Assembly: GCA_028723455.1 (NCBI GenBank)
Contig: JAQYEW010000018.1
Span: 1 to 41,081, forward strand
Direction of reading: 5' to 3'
Length of the DNA: 41,081 bases
DNA from: Prevotellaceae bacterium
Lineage (GTDB): Bacteria > Bacteroidota > Bacteroidia > Bacteroidales > Bacteroidaceae
This document shows, piece by piece, positions 7,147 to 15,424 of this stretch (positions are counted from its first letter, which is position 1; every line of letters begins with the position of its first letter). Position numbers and translations under genes: made by a program. A model generated the notes under the pieces. It saw nothing but the letters and a program-made list of their open reading frames with translations. It searched no databases and was not told the DNA's origin.

Positions 7147-8317
7147 CCCCGCCATCCGACCCGCCCAACGTCTGGAGAGCGTGAACGAATACTACTTCAG
7201 CCGCAAGGGCAAGGAAGTGGCAGCCATGAACGCCCAAGGGTTTGATGTCATCTCCCTGGCCATCGGCAGCCCCGACATGCCGCCCTCGGAGCAAACCATT
7301 GAAACGCTCTGCACCGAGGCGCGCAAGGCCAATGCCCACGGCTATCAGCCCACCATCGGCATCCCCGAACTGCGCCAGGCCATGGCCGGTTTCTACAAAC
7401 GTTGGTACAACGTGGAACTGAACCCACAAACGGAAATCCAACCCCTGATTGGTTCCAAGGAGGGCATCCTGCACGTTACGCTGGCTTTCGTGAACCCCGG
7501 CGAACAGGTGTTGGTGCCCAATCCGGGCTACCCCACCTACACCTCGCTAAGCAAACTGTTGGGCGCAGAGGTTGTGCCTTACGACCTGACGGCGAAAAAC
7601 GATTGGCAGCCCGATTTCGAGGCCCTGGAGCGAACGGACCTGAGCCGTGTGAAACTGATGTGGACGAACTATCCCAGTATGCCCATGGGCGCAAAGGCAC
7701 AACGCCAGACCTACGAACGTCTGGTAAGCTTTGCGCGCAAACATAATATTATTGTAGTCAACGACAACCCCTATAGCTTTATCCTGAACCGCGACGAACA
7801 CCTGAGCATCCTTCAGATTCCCGGTGCCAAGGAGTGTTGCATAGAGTTCAATTCCATGAGCAAGAGCCACAACATGCCAGGCTGGCGCGTGGGCTTGCTG
7901 GCGACGAACAGCCAGTTCGTGCAGTGGATACTAAAGGTGAAGTCGAACATCGACAGCGGTACATTCCGTCCCATGCAGCTGGCAGCCGCCCAGGCCTACG
8001 ACAACAGCGACGCATGGCACCAGGAAGCCAACATAGAAACCTATGCGCGCCGCCGCGCCATCGCCGAAGAGATTATGCGCACGATGGGTTGCAGTTACGA
8101 CGCCGGTCAGGCGGGCATGTTCCTTTGGGGGCGCATCCCCGAGGATTTGAAGGATGCCGAAACACTGACGGAGCGTGTGCTGCACGAGGCTCGCGTGTTC
8201 ATCACCCCGGGCTTTATCTTCGGGACGAACGGCCGCCGCTATGTGCGCATCAGCCTTTGTGCCACAGAAGAGAAGTTCCGCGAAGCCCTGAAACGCATCC
8301 GGACAATTTTTCAATAA
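7127..8317 (+). CDS. Class I/II PLP aminotransferase, probably aromatic/aspartate or prephenate type
   Basis: A 396-residue fold-type I aminotransferase. Seen are the PLP-binding features GSKEG (phosphate contact), NPGYPTY, the NDNPYSF segment with the cofactor-contacting Asp and Tyr, the SMSKSHNMPGWRVG block with the Schiff-base Lys, and the C-terminal RISLC segment with the carboxylate-binding Arg. Placed between prephenate dehydratase and DAHP synthase, it most likely performs the last step to Phe and Tyr, transamination of phenylpyruvate and 4-hydroxyphenylpyruvate, or transamination of prephenate. Sequence alone does not settle which. It overlaps pheA by 20 bases and is followed by a 41-base gap. 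It is cytoplasmic and of full length for the family. Confidence 0.9.
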   Translation: MESKVCNPAIRPAQRLESVNEYYFSRKGKEVAAMNAQGFDVISLAIGSPDMPPSEQTIETLCTEARKANAHGYQPTIGIPELRQAMAGFYKRWYNVELNPQTEIQPLIGSKEGILHVTLAFVNPGEQVLVPNPGYPTYTSLSKLLGAEVVPYDLTAKNDWQPDFEALERTDLSRVKLMWTNYPSMPMGAKAQRQTYERLVSFARKHNIIVVNDNPYSFILNRDEHLSILQIPGAKECCIEFNSMSKSHNMPGWRVGLLATNSQFVQWILKVKSNIDSGTFRPMQLAAAQAYDNSDAWHQEANIETYARRRAIAEEIMRTMGCSYDAGQAGMFLWGRIPEDLKDAETLTERVLHEARVFITPGFIFGTNGRRYVRISLCATEEKFREALKRIRTIFQ

Positions 8318-8358
8318 ACATACATTCCATAAATCGCAATCAAAAAAAACAAAAAGAT

Positions 8359-9426
8359 ATGAGCCTGATTCTCGAAAAACTCAATCTGGCCGGCGTTCCC
8401 GATGAGCGTCCCTTGGTTATTTCCGGTCCTTGCAGCGCAGAGACGGAAGAACAAGTGATAAATACCGCCAAGCAACTGAGCGCAGCCGGCATCAAAGTGT
8501 TCCGCGCCGGCGTATGGAAGCCCCGCACCAAACCCGGAGGCTTTGAAGGCAATGGGCAGAAGGCCCTGGAATGGATGCAGCACGCGAAAGCGGAGACAGG
8601 CATGCTGACCAGTACCGAAGTGGCCACACCGGAGCATGTGGAGGCAGCCCTGAAATCAGGTATCGACCTGCTGTGGGTAGGGGCGCGCACTACGGCCAAT
8701 CCCTTTGCCGTCCAGTCGCTGGCCGACTGCCTGAAGGGCGTTGACGTGCCCGTACTGATAAAGAATCCCGTAAACCCCGACCTGGAACTGTGGATCGGCG
8801 CACTGATGCGCATGAACCAGGCAGGTATCAAACGGCTGGGAGCCATCCACCGCGGTTTCAGCAGCGTGGACCAAAAGCTGTACCGCAACGCGCCCATGTG
8901 GCACATACCCATCGAGCTGAAACGTCGCTATCCCAACCTGCCCATCATCTTCGACCCCAGCCATACAGGTGGCCGTCGGGACTTGATTGCCCCCCTCTGC
9001 CAACAGGCAATGGACCTGGGCTTCGAAGGCGTTATCGTAGAGAGCCACTGCAACCCCGACGAGGCGTGGAGCGATGCCAGCCAGCAGGTATTGCCCGAAG
9101 TGCTGGCCTTTATCCTGGACAAGCTGGTGGTGCGCAGCAACAACGAGATGACGGAGTCCCTGGCCAGCCTGCGCCACCAGATTGACGAGATGGACGAACA
9201 GCTGATTGTCCTGCTCACCAAACGCATGCGTGTGAGCCGTGAGATTGCCGAATACAAGAAAATACATAATATGGCTGTCGTACAGACCGCCCGCTACAGC
9301 GAAATCCTGGACAAGCGTGGCGTACAAGGTTCGATGAGCGGCATGAGTCCCGAATTCATCAAGAAAGTGTTCGAGGCCATCCATGAAGAGAGCGTGCGCC
9401 AACAGATTGAGGTCATCAACAAATAG
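8359..9426 (+). CDS. aroF: Bifunctional DAHP synthase / chorismate mutase
   Basis: A 355-residue fusion. Residues about 1-260 are a type I DAHP synthase of the KDO8P-synthase-like (AroA-beta) class, with ISGPCSAE, KPRTKPGGFEG, the DPSHTGGRRDL metal and phosphate region and a VESHCNPDEA block. They condense phosphoenolpyruvate and erythrose 4-phosphate, the first step of the shikimate pathway. Residues about 264-355 are an AroQ-type helical chorismate mutase (LRHQIDEMDEQLIVLLTKR, then a KKIHN segment), which makes prephenate for the flanking enzymes. Fusion of the two lets chorismate or prephenate act on the first committed step. The start at 8359 follows an A-rich leader; frames extending upstream run into the aminotransferase. 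The stop lies 6 bases before tyrA. The symbol aroF is a working name. Confidence 0.92.
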   Translation: MSLILEKLNLAGVPDERPLVISGPCSAETEEQVINTAKQLSAAGIKVFRAGVWKPRTKPGGFEGNGQKALEWMQHAKAETGMLTSTEVATPEHVEAALKSGIDLLWVGARTTANPFAVQSLADCLKGVDVPVLIKNPVNPDLELWIGALMRMNQAGIKRLGAIHRGFSSVDQKLYRNAPMWHIPIELKRRYPNLPIIFDPSHTGGRRDLIAPLCQQAMDLGFEGVIVESHCNPDEAWSDASQQVLPEVLAFILDKLVVRSNNEMTESLASLRHQIDEMDEQLIVLLTKRMRVSREIAEYKKIHNMAVVQTARYSEILDKRGVQGSMSGMSPEFIKKVFEAIHEESVRQQIEVINK

Positions 9427-9432
9427 GCAACG

Positions 9433-10206
9433 ATGAAAATACTAATCCTGGGCGCAGGCAAGATGGGCTCGTTCTTTACCGACCTGCTCAGTTTCGACCA
9501 CGAATGTGCCGTCTACGAGATAGATGCCAGGCGCATGCGCTTCCTTTACAACACGCAACGCTTCACCACACTGGAAGAAATAGCCAACTTCCAGCCTGAC
9601 ATGGTGATCAACTGCGTTACGCTGAAATATACCATCGAAGTGTTCCGCCAAGTAGTACCCCTTTTGCCGCACTATTGCATCATCTCGGACATCAGCAGCG
9701 TAAAGAACGGCTTCAAGGAATATTACGACTCCACCGGCATGCCCTACGTATCCACCCACCCCATGTTCGGCCCTACGTTTGCCAATCTGGGCGCCCTGAG
9801 TTCGGAGAACGCCATCGTCATCAACGAGGGCGACTACTTGGGACGTGTCTTCTTCCTCGACCTCTACCGCCGCCTGGGCCTGAATGTCCACGAGTACAGT
9901 TTCGAGGAACACGACGAGGCCATGGCCTACAGCCTGAGCGTTCCCTTCGTGAGCACTTTCGTCTTTAGTGCCGTGATGAAGCATCAGGACGCACCGGGCA
10001 CCACCTTCAAACGCCACCTGGGCATTGCCAAGGGCGTGCTGAGCGAGGACGACACCCTGTTGCGGGAAATCCTCTTCAACCCACGCACCAAGAACCATGT
10101 GGAGAACATCCGCAAGGAACTCAAGAACCTCATCGGCATCATTGATGACCACGACGAGGAGGCTTTCATGCAATACATGACAAAAATCCGTAACAACATC
10201 AAATGA
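9433..10206 (+). CDS. tyrA: Prephenate dehydrogenase
   Basis: A 257-residue NAD(P)-dependent enzyme that oxidises and decarboxylates prephenate to 4-hydroxyphenylpyruvate for Tyr synthesis. The N-terminal Rossmann fold shows ILGAGKMGSFF; SDISSVKNG and STHPMFGPTF are the family's nucleotide and substrate motifs, the latter with the catalytic-region His. The C-terminal half is the helical dimerisation domain. There is no fused chorismate mutase or ACT domain, so feedback must come from the fused upstream enzyme or from transcription. The stop overlaps the ATG of the MFS gene (ATGA, 10203-10206). Confidence 0.92.
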   Translation: MKILILGAGKMGSFFTDLLSFDHECAVYEIDARRMRFLYNTQRFTTLEEIANFQPDMVINCVTLKYTIEVFRQVVPLLPHYCIISDISSVKNGFKEYYDSTGMPYVSTHPMFGPTFANLGALSSENAIVINEGDYLGRVFFLDLYRRLGLNVHEYSFEEHDEAMAYSLSVPFVSTFVFSAVMKHQDAPGTTFKRHLGIAKGVLSEDDTLLREILFNPRTKNHVENIRKELKNLIGIIDDHDEEAFMQYMTKIRNNIK

Positions 10207-11378
10207 GTGAGCGACTTTGGAACACGAACTACCTTAGAGCATGGAGTGCCAACTTCATGCTCAACTTTTCATTCATGGTGCTCATGCCTGTGCTGCCGCT
10301 GTATCTCAAAGAACAGTTCGGCACCGACAAGGACACCATCGGCATGGTGCTCTCGGGCTATGCGCTGACAGCCCTGCTGACACGCCCTTTCAGCGGCTAC
10401 CTCGTGGACCGTTTTCCACGCAAGATGGTACTTCTTCTGAGCAACCTGGCTTACGCCTTCTTTTTCGGGGGATATATGGTGGCAGGCTCGCTCCTTTGCT
10501 TTTTCATCCTGCGTACGATGCACGGCGCACCCATGGGGCTCGTAACCGTGTCGAACAGCACCATGGCCATCGACGTCCTGCCAAGCAGCCGGAGAGCGGA
10601 GGGTATCGGCTATTACGGACTGGCCAACAATCTCTCCAGCGCCATCTCGCCCTTACTGGGACTGATGACCTACGAGCTGACGGGCAATTTCCAACTGCTG
10701 TTCTGCATGGCACTTGTTGCTTCCGGCCTGGCACTGATCATCAACAGCACCATCCGCCCACCCGTCCGCGAACAGCAAATCAACAAACAGCCCATCTCGC
10801 TGGACCGTTTCTTCCTGACCAAAGGATGGGCACTCTTCATCTGCATGACCTGCTTCGCCATGTCCTTCAGTGTGCTGAGCACCTATTTGGCAATCTACGG
10901 CAAGGAGCAACTGGGCATGACGAGCGCATCGGGATGGTTCTTCACCTTACTCAGCATCGGACTCTTTTCAAGCAGGCTCATCGGTGCGCGCCAACTGCGC
11001 CTGGGCCGTCTGGCAGAGAGTGCCACACTGGGCATCATCACCTCGGCCTGCGGCTATGTGCTCTTTGCCCTCGTCCAGCATCCTATGGCCACCTACGCCT
11101 CCGCCCTTATCATTGGCTTGGGCAACGGCCACATGTTTCCGGCCTTTCAGAATATGTTCATCAATCTGGGGCGGCATAACCAACGAGGCACAGCCAACAG
11201 CACGCTGCTCAGTGCCTGGGACCTGGGCATCGGGCTGGGCATCATTGCCGGCGGTTTCTGTATCGAAAACGCAGGCTATCAAGCGGCCTTCCTGACGGGT
11301 GCCGTCGTGAACGTTGCGGGCGCACTGTTCTTCCTTGGCCACGCCCGCCAACACTTTCAAAGATGGAAATTGAGATAA
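10203..11378 (+). CDS. MFS transporter coupled to the Phe/Tyr operon
   Basis: A 391-residue major facilitator with about 12 hydrophobic segments and motif A between helices 2 and 3 (GYLVDRFPRKMVLL). It belongs to the broad drug/metabolite exporter-like group; the substrate is not evident from sequence. The 4-base overlap with tyrA and the terminator directly after it (11386-11419) make it the last gene of the attenuated aromatic operon. This suggests transport of an aromatic amino acid or pathway intermediate, most simply export of surplus, but that is inference. It acts in the inner membrane. An unrelated drug exporter carried by read-through is the alternative. Confidence 0.85.
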   Translation: MSERLWNTNYLRAWSANFMLNFSFMVLMPVLPLYLKEQFGTDKDTIGMVLSGYALTALLTRPFSGYLVDRFPRKMVLLLSNLAYAFFFGGYMVAGSLLCFFILRTMHGAPMGLVTVSNSTMAIDVLPSSRRAEGIGYYGLANNLSSAISPLLGLMTYELTGNFQLLFCMALVASGLALIINSTIRPPVREQQINKQPISLDRFFLTKGWALFICMTCFAMSFSVLSTYLAIYGKEQLGMTSASGWFFTLLSIGLFSSRLIGARQLRLGRLAESATLGIITSACGYVLFALVQHPMATYASALIIGLGNGHMFPAFQNMFINLGRHNQRGTANSTLLSAWDLGIGLGIIAGGFCIENAGYQAAFLTGAVVNVAGALFFLGHARQHFQRWKLR

Positions 11379-11385
11379 ACGCAAA

Positions 11386-11419
11386 CAAGCCCCAAAAGTC
11401 TGAAAACTTTTGGGGCTTG
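11386..11419. terminator. Terminator hairpin between the aromatic operon and ribH
   Basis: A 13-base-pair perfect stem (11386-11398 with 11407-11419) encloses an 8-base loop between the converging MFS and ribH genes. The T-tract is poor on the plus strand (CTGTAAATAA) and interrupted on the minus strand (TTTGCGTTT). It probably terminates transcription from both sides. Confidence 0.7.
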
Positions 11420-11452
11420 CTGTAAATAAGGTATCTGCTCCGCGTGGGCTGG

Positions 11453-11950
11453 TCAGGCCTGCTCCAACTGGCGACGGAAATCAATCATCTTGATGGCTGT
11501 AACAGCACATTCGTCGCCCTTGTTGCCCAACGAGCCTCCGCAGCGGTCCAAGGCTTGCTGAAGCGTGTTGCAGGTAAGCAGACCATAGACAACCGGTATC
11601 TGGGCGCGGTTGTTCAACGCTGCCAAGCCCTGCGTAGTACCCTCGCAGATGTAATCGAAATGGGGCGTATCGCCACGGATAACACAACCGATGGCAATGA
11701 CGGCATCGAACCTACGGCTGTCCACCATCAACGACGACCCATAGACCAGTTCAAAACTGCCGGGTACGGTTTGCGTATGGATGTCGGCTTCCAATGCGCC
11801 GTGCTTCTTGAGCGTAGCCACAGCACCCTCCAGGAGAGCGCCCGTGATATCGCTGTTCCATTCCGCCACCACGATGCCGAAACGCATCCCCTTTGCGTCA
11901 GGGACGCGGCTGAAATCGTAGTCCGAGAGATTATGCAGCTTGCTTGCCAT
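11453..11950 (-). CDS. ribH: 6,7-dimethyl-8-ribityllumazine synthase
   Basis: A 165-residue cytoplasmic enzyme of riboflavin synthesis that joins 5-amino-6-ribitylaminouracil and 3,4-dihydroxy-2-butanone 4-phosphate; family members assemble as pentamers or 60-mer shells. Seen are [13 protein letters not shown] (ring-binding Trp region), the PGSFEL block, [16 protein letters not shown] with the catalytic-region His, and a C-terminal GNKGDECA segment. Length is normal. It starts 4 bases after the stop of the TPR gene, so the two form an operon transcribed from the promoter near 12701. Confidence 0.95.
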   Translation of the reverse strand: MASKLHNLSDYDFSRVPDAKGMRFGIVVAEWNSDITGALLEGAVATLKKHGALEADIHTQTVPGSFELVYGSSLMVDSRRFDAVIAIGCVIRGDTPHFDYICEGTTQGLAALNNRAQIPVVYGLLTCNTLQQALDRCGGSLGNKGDECAVTAIKMIDFRRQLEQA

Positions 11951-11954
11951 GCTC

Positions 11955-12626
11955 CTACTTCTTCAGCTTGGCGCGTTCGATGTACTTGTCGATCTCGCCA
12001 CCGATGGCAGAGCTGCGGTACTTGCTCTTTATTTCCTCGTACAGTTCCAGTGCCTTGTCGGCCTGGCCCAGACTCTCGTAAACCTCGCCGGCCTGTACCA
12101 AAGCAACGGGAGAGATGACATTGTTCTCTGCCTTCTTGGCTGCCTTTACCAATGTCTCGGCACCCTTCTCCTTCTGATCCAGATTCACATAAACATTTCC
12201 CAATGCCATCAAGGCTGCGGGGCTTACCATTTCGTCGTCCTGAGCATCGAAATCCTCAAGGTATTTCTTTGCCTCCTCCAACTTGTTCTGCTGAACATAA
12301 GCCAAACCGGCATATAACTTGGCTACGTTTCCAGCCTTGGTGCAGCCATACTTGTCAGCCACGGCAACCAAGCCGATACAATCCTGGCCGTCGCCATCCA
12401 GAGCCTTGTCCAGCGTACCGGCCTGGAAATACTGTTCGCAGCCGGCCAACATCTCCGCAGCCTTGGCATTACGCTTGGACATGATGTTGAAGCCCAACAC
12501 CACAGCCAGAATACATACTACCACGCCACCGCAGATAATCATCACTTTCTTTGCGTTCTTCTGCAGGAAACCCTCCTGGGCCGATGTGCCCTGAGCTCCC
12601 TCCTGATTCTTTTTCTCTTGTAACAT
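11955..12626 (-). CDS. Membrane-anchored TPR protein
   Basis: A 223-residue protein with a short basic, Gln-rich N-terminus, one transmembrane helix (about residues 28-48, [19 protein letters not shown]) and a C-terminal domain of four to five tetratricopeptide-like helical hairpins (for example [20 protein letters not shown] and [20 protein letters not shown]). The likely topology is N-in with TPRs in the periplasm, like YfgM-type proteins that assist secretion or envelope folding; this role is an analogy only. I chose ATG 12626 because it gives the compact cytoplasmic tail; the frame upstream crosses the promoter region. It is the first gene of the operon with ribH. Confidence 0.8.
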   Translation of the reverse strand: MLQEKKNQEGAQGTSAQEGFLQKNAKKVMIICGGVVVCILAVVLGFNIMSKRNAKAAEMLAGCEQYFQAGTLDKALDGDGQDCIGLVAVADKYGCTKAGNVAKLYAGLAYVQQNKLEEAKKYLEDFDAQDDEMVSPAALMALGNVYVNLDQKEKGAETLVKAAKKAENNVISPVALVQAGEVYESLGQADKALELYEEIKSKYRSSAIGGEIDKYIERAKLKK

Positions 12627-12700
12627 TATTGTGTGTTTTTTCGTTGTTGTCAGCATGAGTTCGACACGCAAATTCCCTTGGGAATGCCATATCAAGATGC

Positions 12701-12708
12701 AAAAATAG
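12701..12708 (-). promoter_or_regulatory. -7 box for the TPR-ribH operon
   Basis: On the minus strand TATTTTTG matches TAnnTTTG, about 75 bases before the TPR start at 12626. The -33 region has no clear TTTG. It lies back-to-back with the recF promoter in a 181-base divergent intergenic region. Confidence 0.45.
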
Positions 12709-12769
12709 GTAAAAAGCGTGGCATTGTAAAATTTGCACAACAATATTTTTACTTTCAAGGCCGTTTGCG

Positions 12770-12777
12770 TACCTTTG
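12770..12777 (+). promoter_or_regulatory. -7 box for recF
   Basis: TACCTTTG matches the consensus, and initiation would fall about 20-25 bases ahead of the recF ATG. The -33 position has only a T-run (12744-12750). Confidence 0.5.
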
Positions 12778-12807
12778 CACACAAAGAAAACGCGATTCCA
12801 AGGGTAC

Positions 12808-13905
12808 ATGATTCTTAAACAACTGAGCATACTGAACTACAAAAACATCCGCGAGGCAGAACTCAAGCTATCGCCCAACATCAACTGCTTTATCGGCAGC
12901 AACGGCGAAGGCAAGACGAACCTTTTGGATGCCGTGTATTTCCTGTCCATGTGCCGCAGTTCCACCACCGCACAGGATGCCATGGTGCTGACTCACAACG
13001 AGGCCATGATGGCCTTGCAGGGGACCTACGAACGCGAAGACGGCACGCAGGAAACCATCCACTGCGGCTTGAAGACAGGGCAAAAAAAGATTTTCCGGCG
13101 CGGCGGCAAGGCGTACAAACGACTGGCCGAGCACATCGGACTGATTCCCGTTGTCGTGATCGCCCCGTCGGACCAGCCGCTCATCAGCGGAGGCAGCGAA
13201 GAACGACGTCGCTTTATGGATATTGTCATCTCGCAGAGCGACCCCACCTACCTGGATGCCCTGACACGATACAACAAAGCCCTCATGCAACGCAATGCGA
13301 TGCTGAAAATGGAGGCGCAACCGGATGCAGAACTTTACGACATGTGGGAGGAGGTCATGGCACGGGAAGGCATGCTCATTTTCCAAAGGCGAACGGAGTT
13401 TGTAGAAGCCCTGTTGCCCGAATTCCAACGTTTCCACGACCGGATATCCGGCGGTCATGAAGAGGTGTCGCTGCGTTACGTGTCGCATGCGCAGCGCGGC
13501 CCGCTCTTACAAGTCATTCAACAGAGCAGGCCCAAGGACGTTATCATGGGCTACAGCCTACATGGCATGCATAAGGACGACCTGGAAATGCAGCTGGGTG
13601 GCTACGCCATCAAACGCGAAGGCAGCCAAGGGCAGAACAAAACCTTCCTGACGGCGCTCAAACTGGCTCAATTCAATTATCTGCGGCATCATGGCTCATG
13701 CACCACGCCCTTGCTCTTGCTGGATGACATTTTCGACAAACTGGACGCCCATCGCGTAGAGAAGATCGTCGAGTTGGTGGGTAGCGAGGAGTTTGGCCAA
13801 ATTTTCATTACAGACACCAACCGCGACCATCTGGACCTGATCCTGCAAGGCATGCCCGGCGACCATCAACTGTATTACGTAAAGCAAGGAGAGGTAACCC
13901 AATGA
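12808..13905 (+). CDS. recF: DNA replication and repair protein RecF
   Basis: A 365-residue SMC-like ATPase that helps load RecA at gaps through RecO/RecR. Seen are the N-terminal LKQLSILNYKNIREAEL, the Walker A GSNGEGKTNLL at residues about 30-40, the RRRFMD segment, and the Walker B region LLLLDDIFDKLD near residue 302, followed by an IFITDTNRDHL segment. Length is normal. ATG 12808 is preferred over the in-frame ATG at 12733, which precedes the promoter box and adds non-homologous residues. Its end overlaps the next gene by 4 bases (ATGA). It is cytoplasmic and acts on DNA. Confidence 0.95.
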   Translation: MILKQLSILNYKNIREAELKLSPNINCFIGSNGEGKTNLLDAVYFLSMCRSSTTAQDAMVLTHNEAMMALQGTYEREDGTQETIHCGLKTGQKKIFRRGGKAYKRLAEHIGLIPVVVIAPSDQPLISGGSEERRRFMDIVISQSDPTYLDALTRYNKALMQRNAMLKMEAQPDAELYDMWEEVMAREGMLIFQRRTEFVEALLPEFQRFHDRISGGHEEVSLRYVSHAQRGPLLQVIQQSRPKDVIMGYSLHGMHKDDLEMQLGGYAIKREGSQGQNKTFLTALKLAQFNYLRHHGSCTTPLLLLDDIFDKLDAHRVEKIVELVGSEEFGQIFITDTNRDHLDLILQGMPGDHQLYYVKQGEVTQ

Positions 13906-14192
13906 AACGAAGAAACACGGAGGCCTTGCGGGACGTCATCTACCGTGCCCTGCGACAGAGCGGGCTGGAAACACCGCTGAACGAACATCGCGCCGTAAGC
14001 CTATGGCCGCAGATTGCAGGAGCCACCATCGCGCGACTGACCACCGACGTACAGTTGCGCGACGGAACAATGTACATCAAAATCTCACGCCCCGCACTGC
14101 GTCAAGACCTCTCGATGATGCACACCCAACTGGCCCAACGCATCAACGAACGCGTAGGTGCCAACGTCGTCAACAAAATCGTCTTTTACTAA
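13902..14192 (+). CDS. DUF721/DciA-family protein
   Basis: A 96-residue small basic protein of the DUF721 family, whose better-studied members (DciA) load the replicative helicase DnaB in bacteria lacking DnaC. The family pattern is seen: a helical N-terminus, LWPQIAGATIA, then LRDGTMYIKISRPALRQDL and a C-terminal NKIVFY strand. It overlaps recF by 4 bases, so the two are translationally coupled, in line with replication and repair functions. It is a minimal-length version without extensions. The sdaA gene follows 14 bases later. Confidence 0.85.
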   Translation: MKRRNTEALRDVIYRALRQSGLETPLNEHRAVSLWPQIAGATIARLTTDVQLRDGTMYIKISRPALRQDLSMMHTQLAQRINERVGANVVNKIVFY

Positions 14193-14206
14193 ACACAACA
14201 AAAAAT

Positions 14207-15424
14207 ATGGATTCCCTCAGACAACTTTTCCGCATAGGCAAAGGACCCAGCAGCAGCCACACCATTGCTCCCACCCGTGCCGCCACTATGTTTTCCAAGC
14301 GCTTTCCCCAAGCCAAAGGCTTTGAAGTAACCCTTTACGGCAGCCTGGCCGCAACGGGCAAAGGACACTTGACGGACGTCGCCATCCTACAAGTGCTGGA
14401 GCCTCTGGCGCCAACGACCATCGTATGGCGTGCCGACATAGTTCATTCCTTCCACACCAACGGCATGCTGTTCCGCGCTCTGGACAATGAAGGTCAGGAA
14501 CTGGGACAATGGACCGTTTACAGCGTAGGAGGCGGTGCATTGAGCGAAGGCCCGGGCAAAGGAAACATCATACCCGTGCGCGACATCTACCCGTTGCACA
14601 CCTTGGCTGAAATACAGCAATGGTGTCAGGGACGCGGTGCGGGCTATTGGCAGTACGTGGAGGAGTGTGAGGGACCTGAGATATGGGACTTCCTGCACGA
14701 GATATGGGAAACGATGAAGCAGGCCGTACGCAACGGACTTGAGAACGAAGGCACGCTGCCCGGCCCCCTGAACCTAAGCCGAAAGGCCAGCAACTATTAC
14801 GTCAAGGCACAGAGTTTCAAACCTTCATTGCAGGGACGTTCCTTGGTATATGCTTATGCCCTGGCCGTAAGCGAGGAGAACGCCTCGGGCGGAACCATCG
14901 TTACCGCCCCTACGTGTGGAGCAAGCGGCGTGGTGCCTGCCGTACTGTACCACCTGGAACATGGGCATGGCTTCACTGAAACCAAGATGCTGCGCGCCTT
15001 GGCAACGGCGGGACTCTTCGGCAATGTCGTGAAACAGAACGCCAGCATCAGCGGTGCGGAAGTGGGCTGCCAAGGCGAGGTGGGCGTGGCTTGCGCCATG
15101 GCGTCCGCAGCAGCCTGTCAACTCTTCGGAGGTACACCCGCCCAAATAGAATATGCAGCAGAGATGGGATTGGAACACCACTTGGGCATGACGTGCGACC
15201 CCGTGTGTGGATTGGTACAGATTCCCTGCATCGAGCGCAATGCCTTTGCTGCCTGCCGCGCTCTGGACGCACAGTTGTATGCCAATATCAGCGACGGCCA
15301 GCACCAAGTGAGTTTCGACCACGTTGTAGAGGTTATGAAGCAAACAGGCCACGACCTGCCCAGCCTGTACAAGGAAACAGCCGAGGGCGGCCTGGCCAAG
15401 AGTTCGCGCTTCGCAAGCAAATAA
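14207..15424 (+). CDS. sdaA: L-serine ammonia-lyase (iron-sulfur, single chain)
   Basis: A 405-residue enzyme that deaminates L-serine to pyruvate and ammonia. The N-terminal beta domain has GKGPSSSHTIAPTRAA; the C-terminal alpha domain has the cysteines expected to hold the 4Fe-4S cluster: TAPTCGASGVVPA (about C236), MTCDPVCGLV (about C329 and C332) and QIPCIE. Fusion of the two domains gives the single-chain type. The start 14207 follows an A-rich leader 14 bases after dciA; a longer frame upstream lies inside the DUF721 gene. The stop abuts the stop of the converging aldo/keto reductase with no base between, and no terminator is seen. The cluster would be oxygen-sensitive, in keeping with an anaerobe. 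Confidence 0.93.
   Translation: MDSLRQLFRIGKGPSSSHTIAPTRAATMFSKRFPQAKGFEVTLYGSLAATGKGHLTDVAILQVLEPLAPTTIVWRADIVHSFHTNGMLFRALDNEGQELGQWTVYSVGGGALSEGPGKGNIIPVRDIYPLHTLAEIQQWCQGRGAGYWQYVEECEGPEIWDFLHEIWETMKQAVRNGLENEGTLPGPLNLSRKASNYYVKAQSFKPSLQGRSLVYAYALAVSEENASGGTIVTAPTCGASGVVPAVLYHLEHGHGFTETKMLRALATAGLFGNVVKQNASISGAEVGCQGEVGVACAMASAAACQLFGGTPAQIEYAAEMGLEHHLGMTCDPVCGLVQIPCIERNAFAACRALDAQLYANISDGQHQVSFDHVVEVMKQTGHDLPSLYKETAEGGLAKSSRFASK

Noticed and set aside
8656..9402. Long minus-strand open frame over the DAHP synthase-chorismate mutase gene
   Set aside because: It has no motifs and is fully inside a well-identified gene on the other strand.
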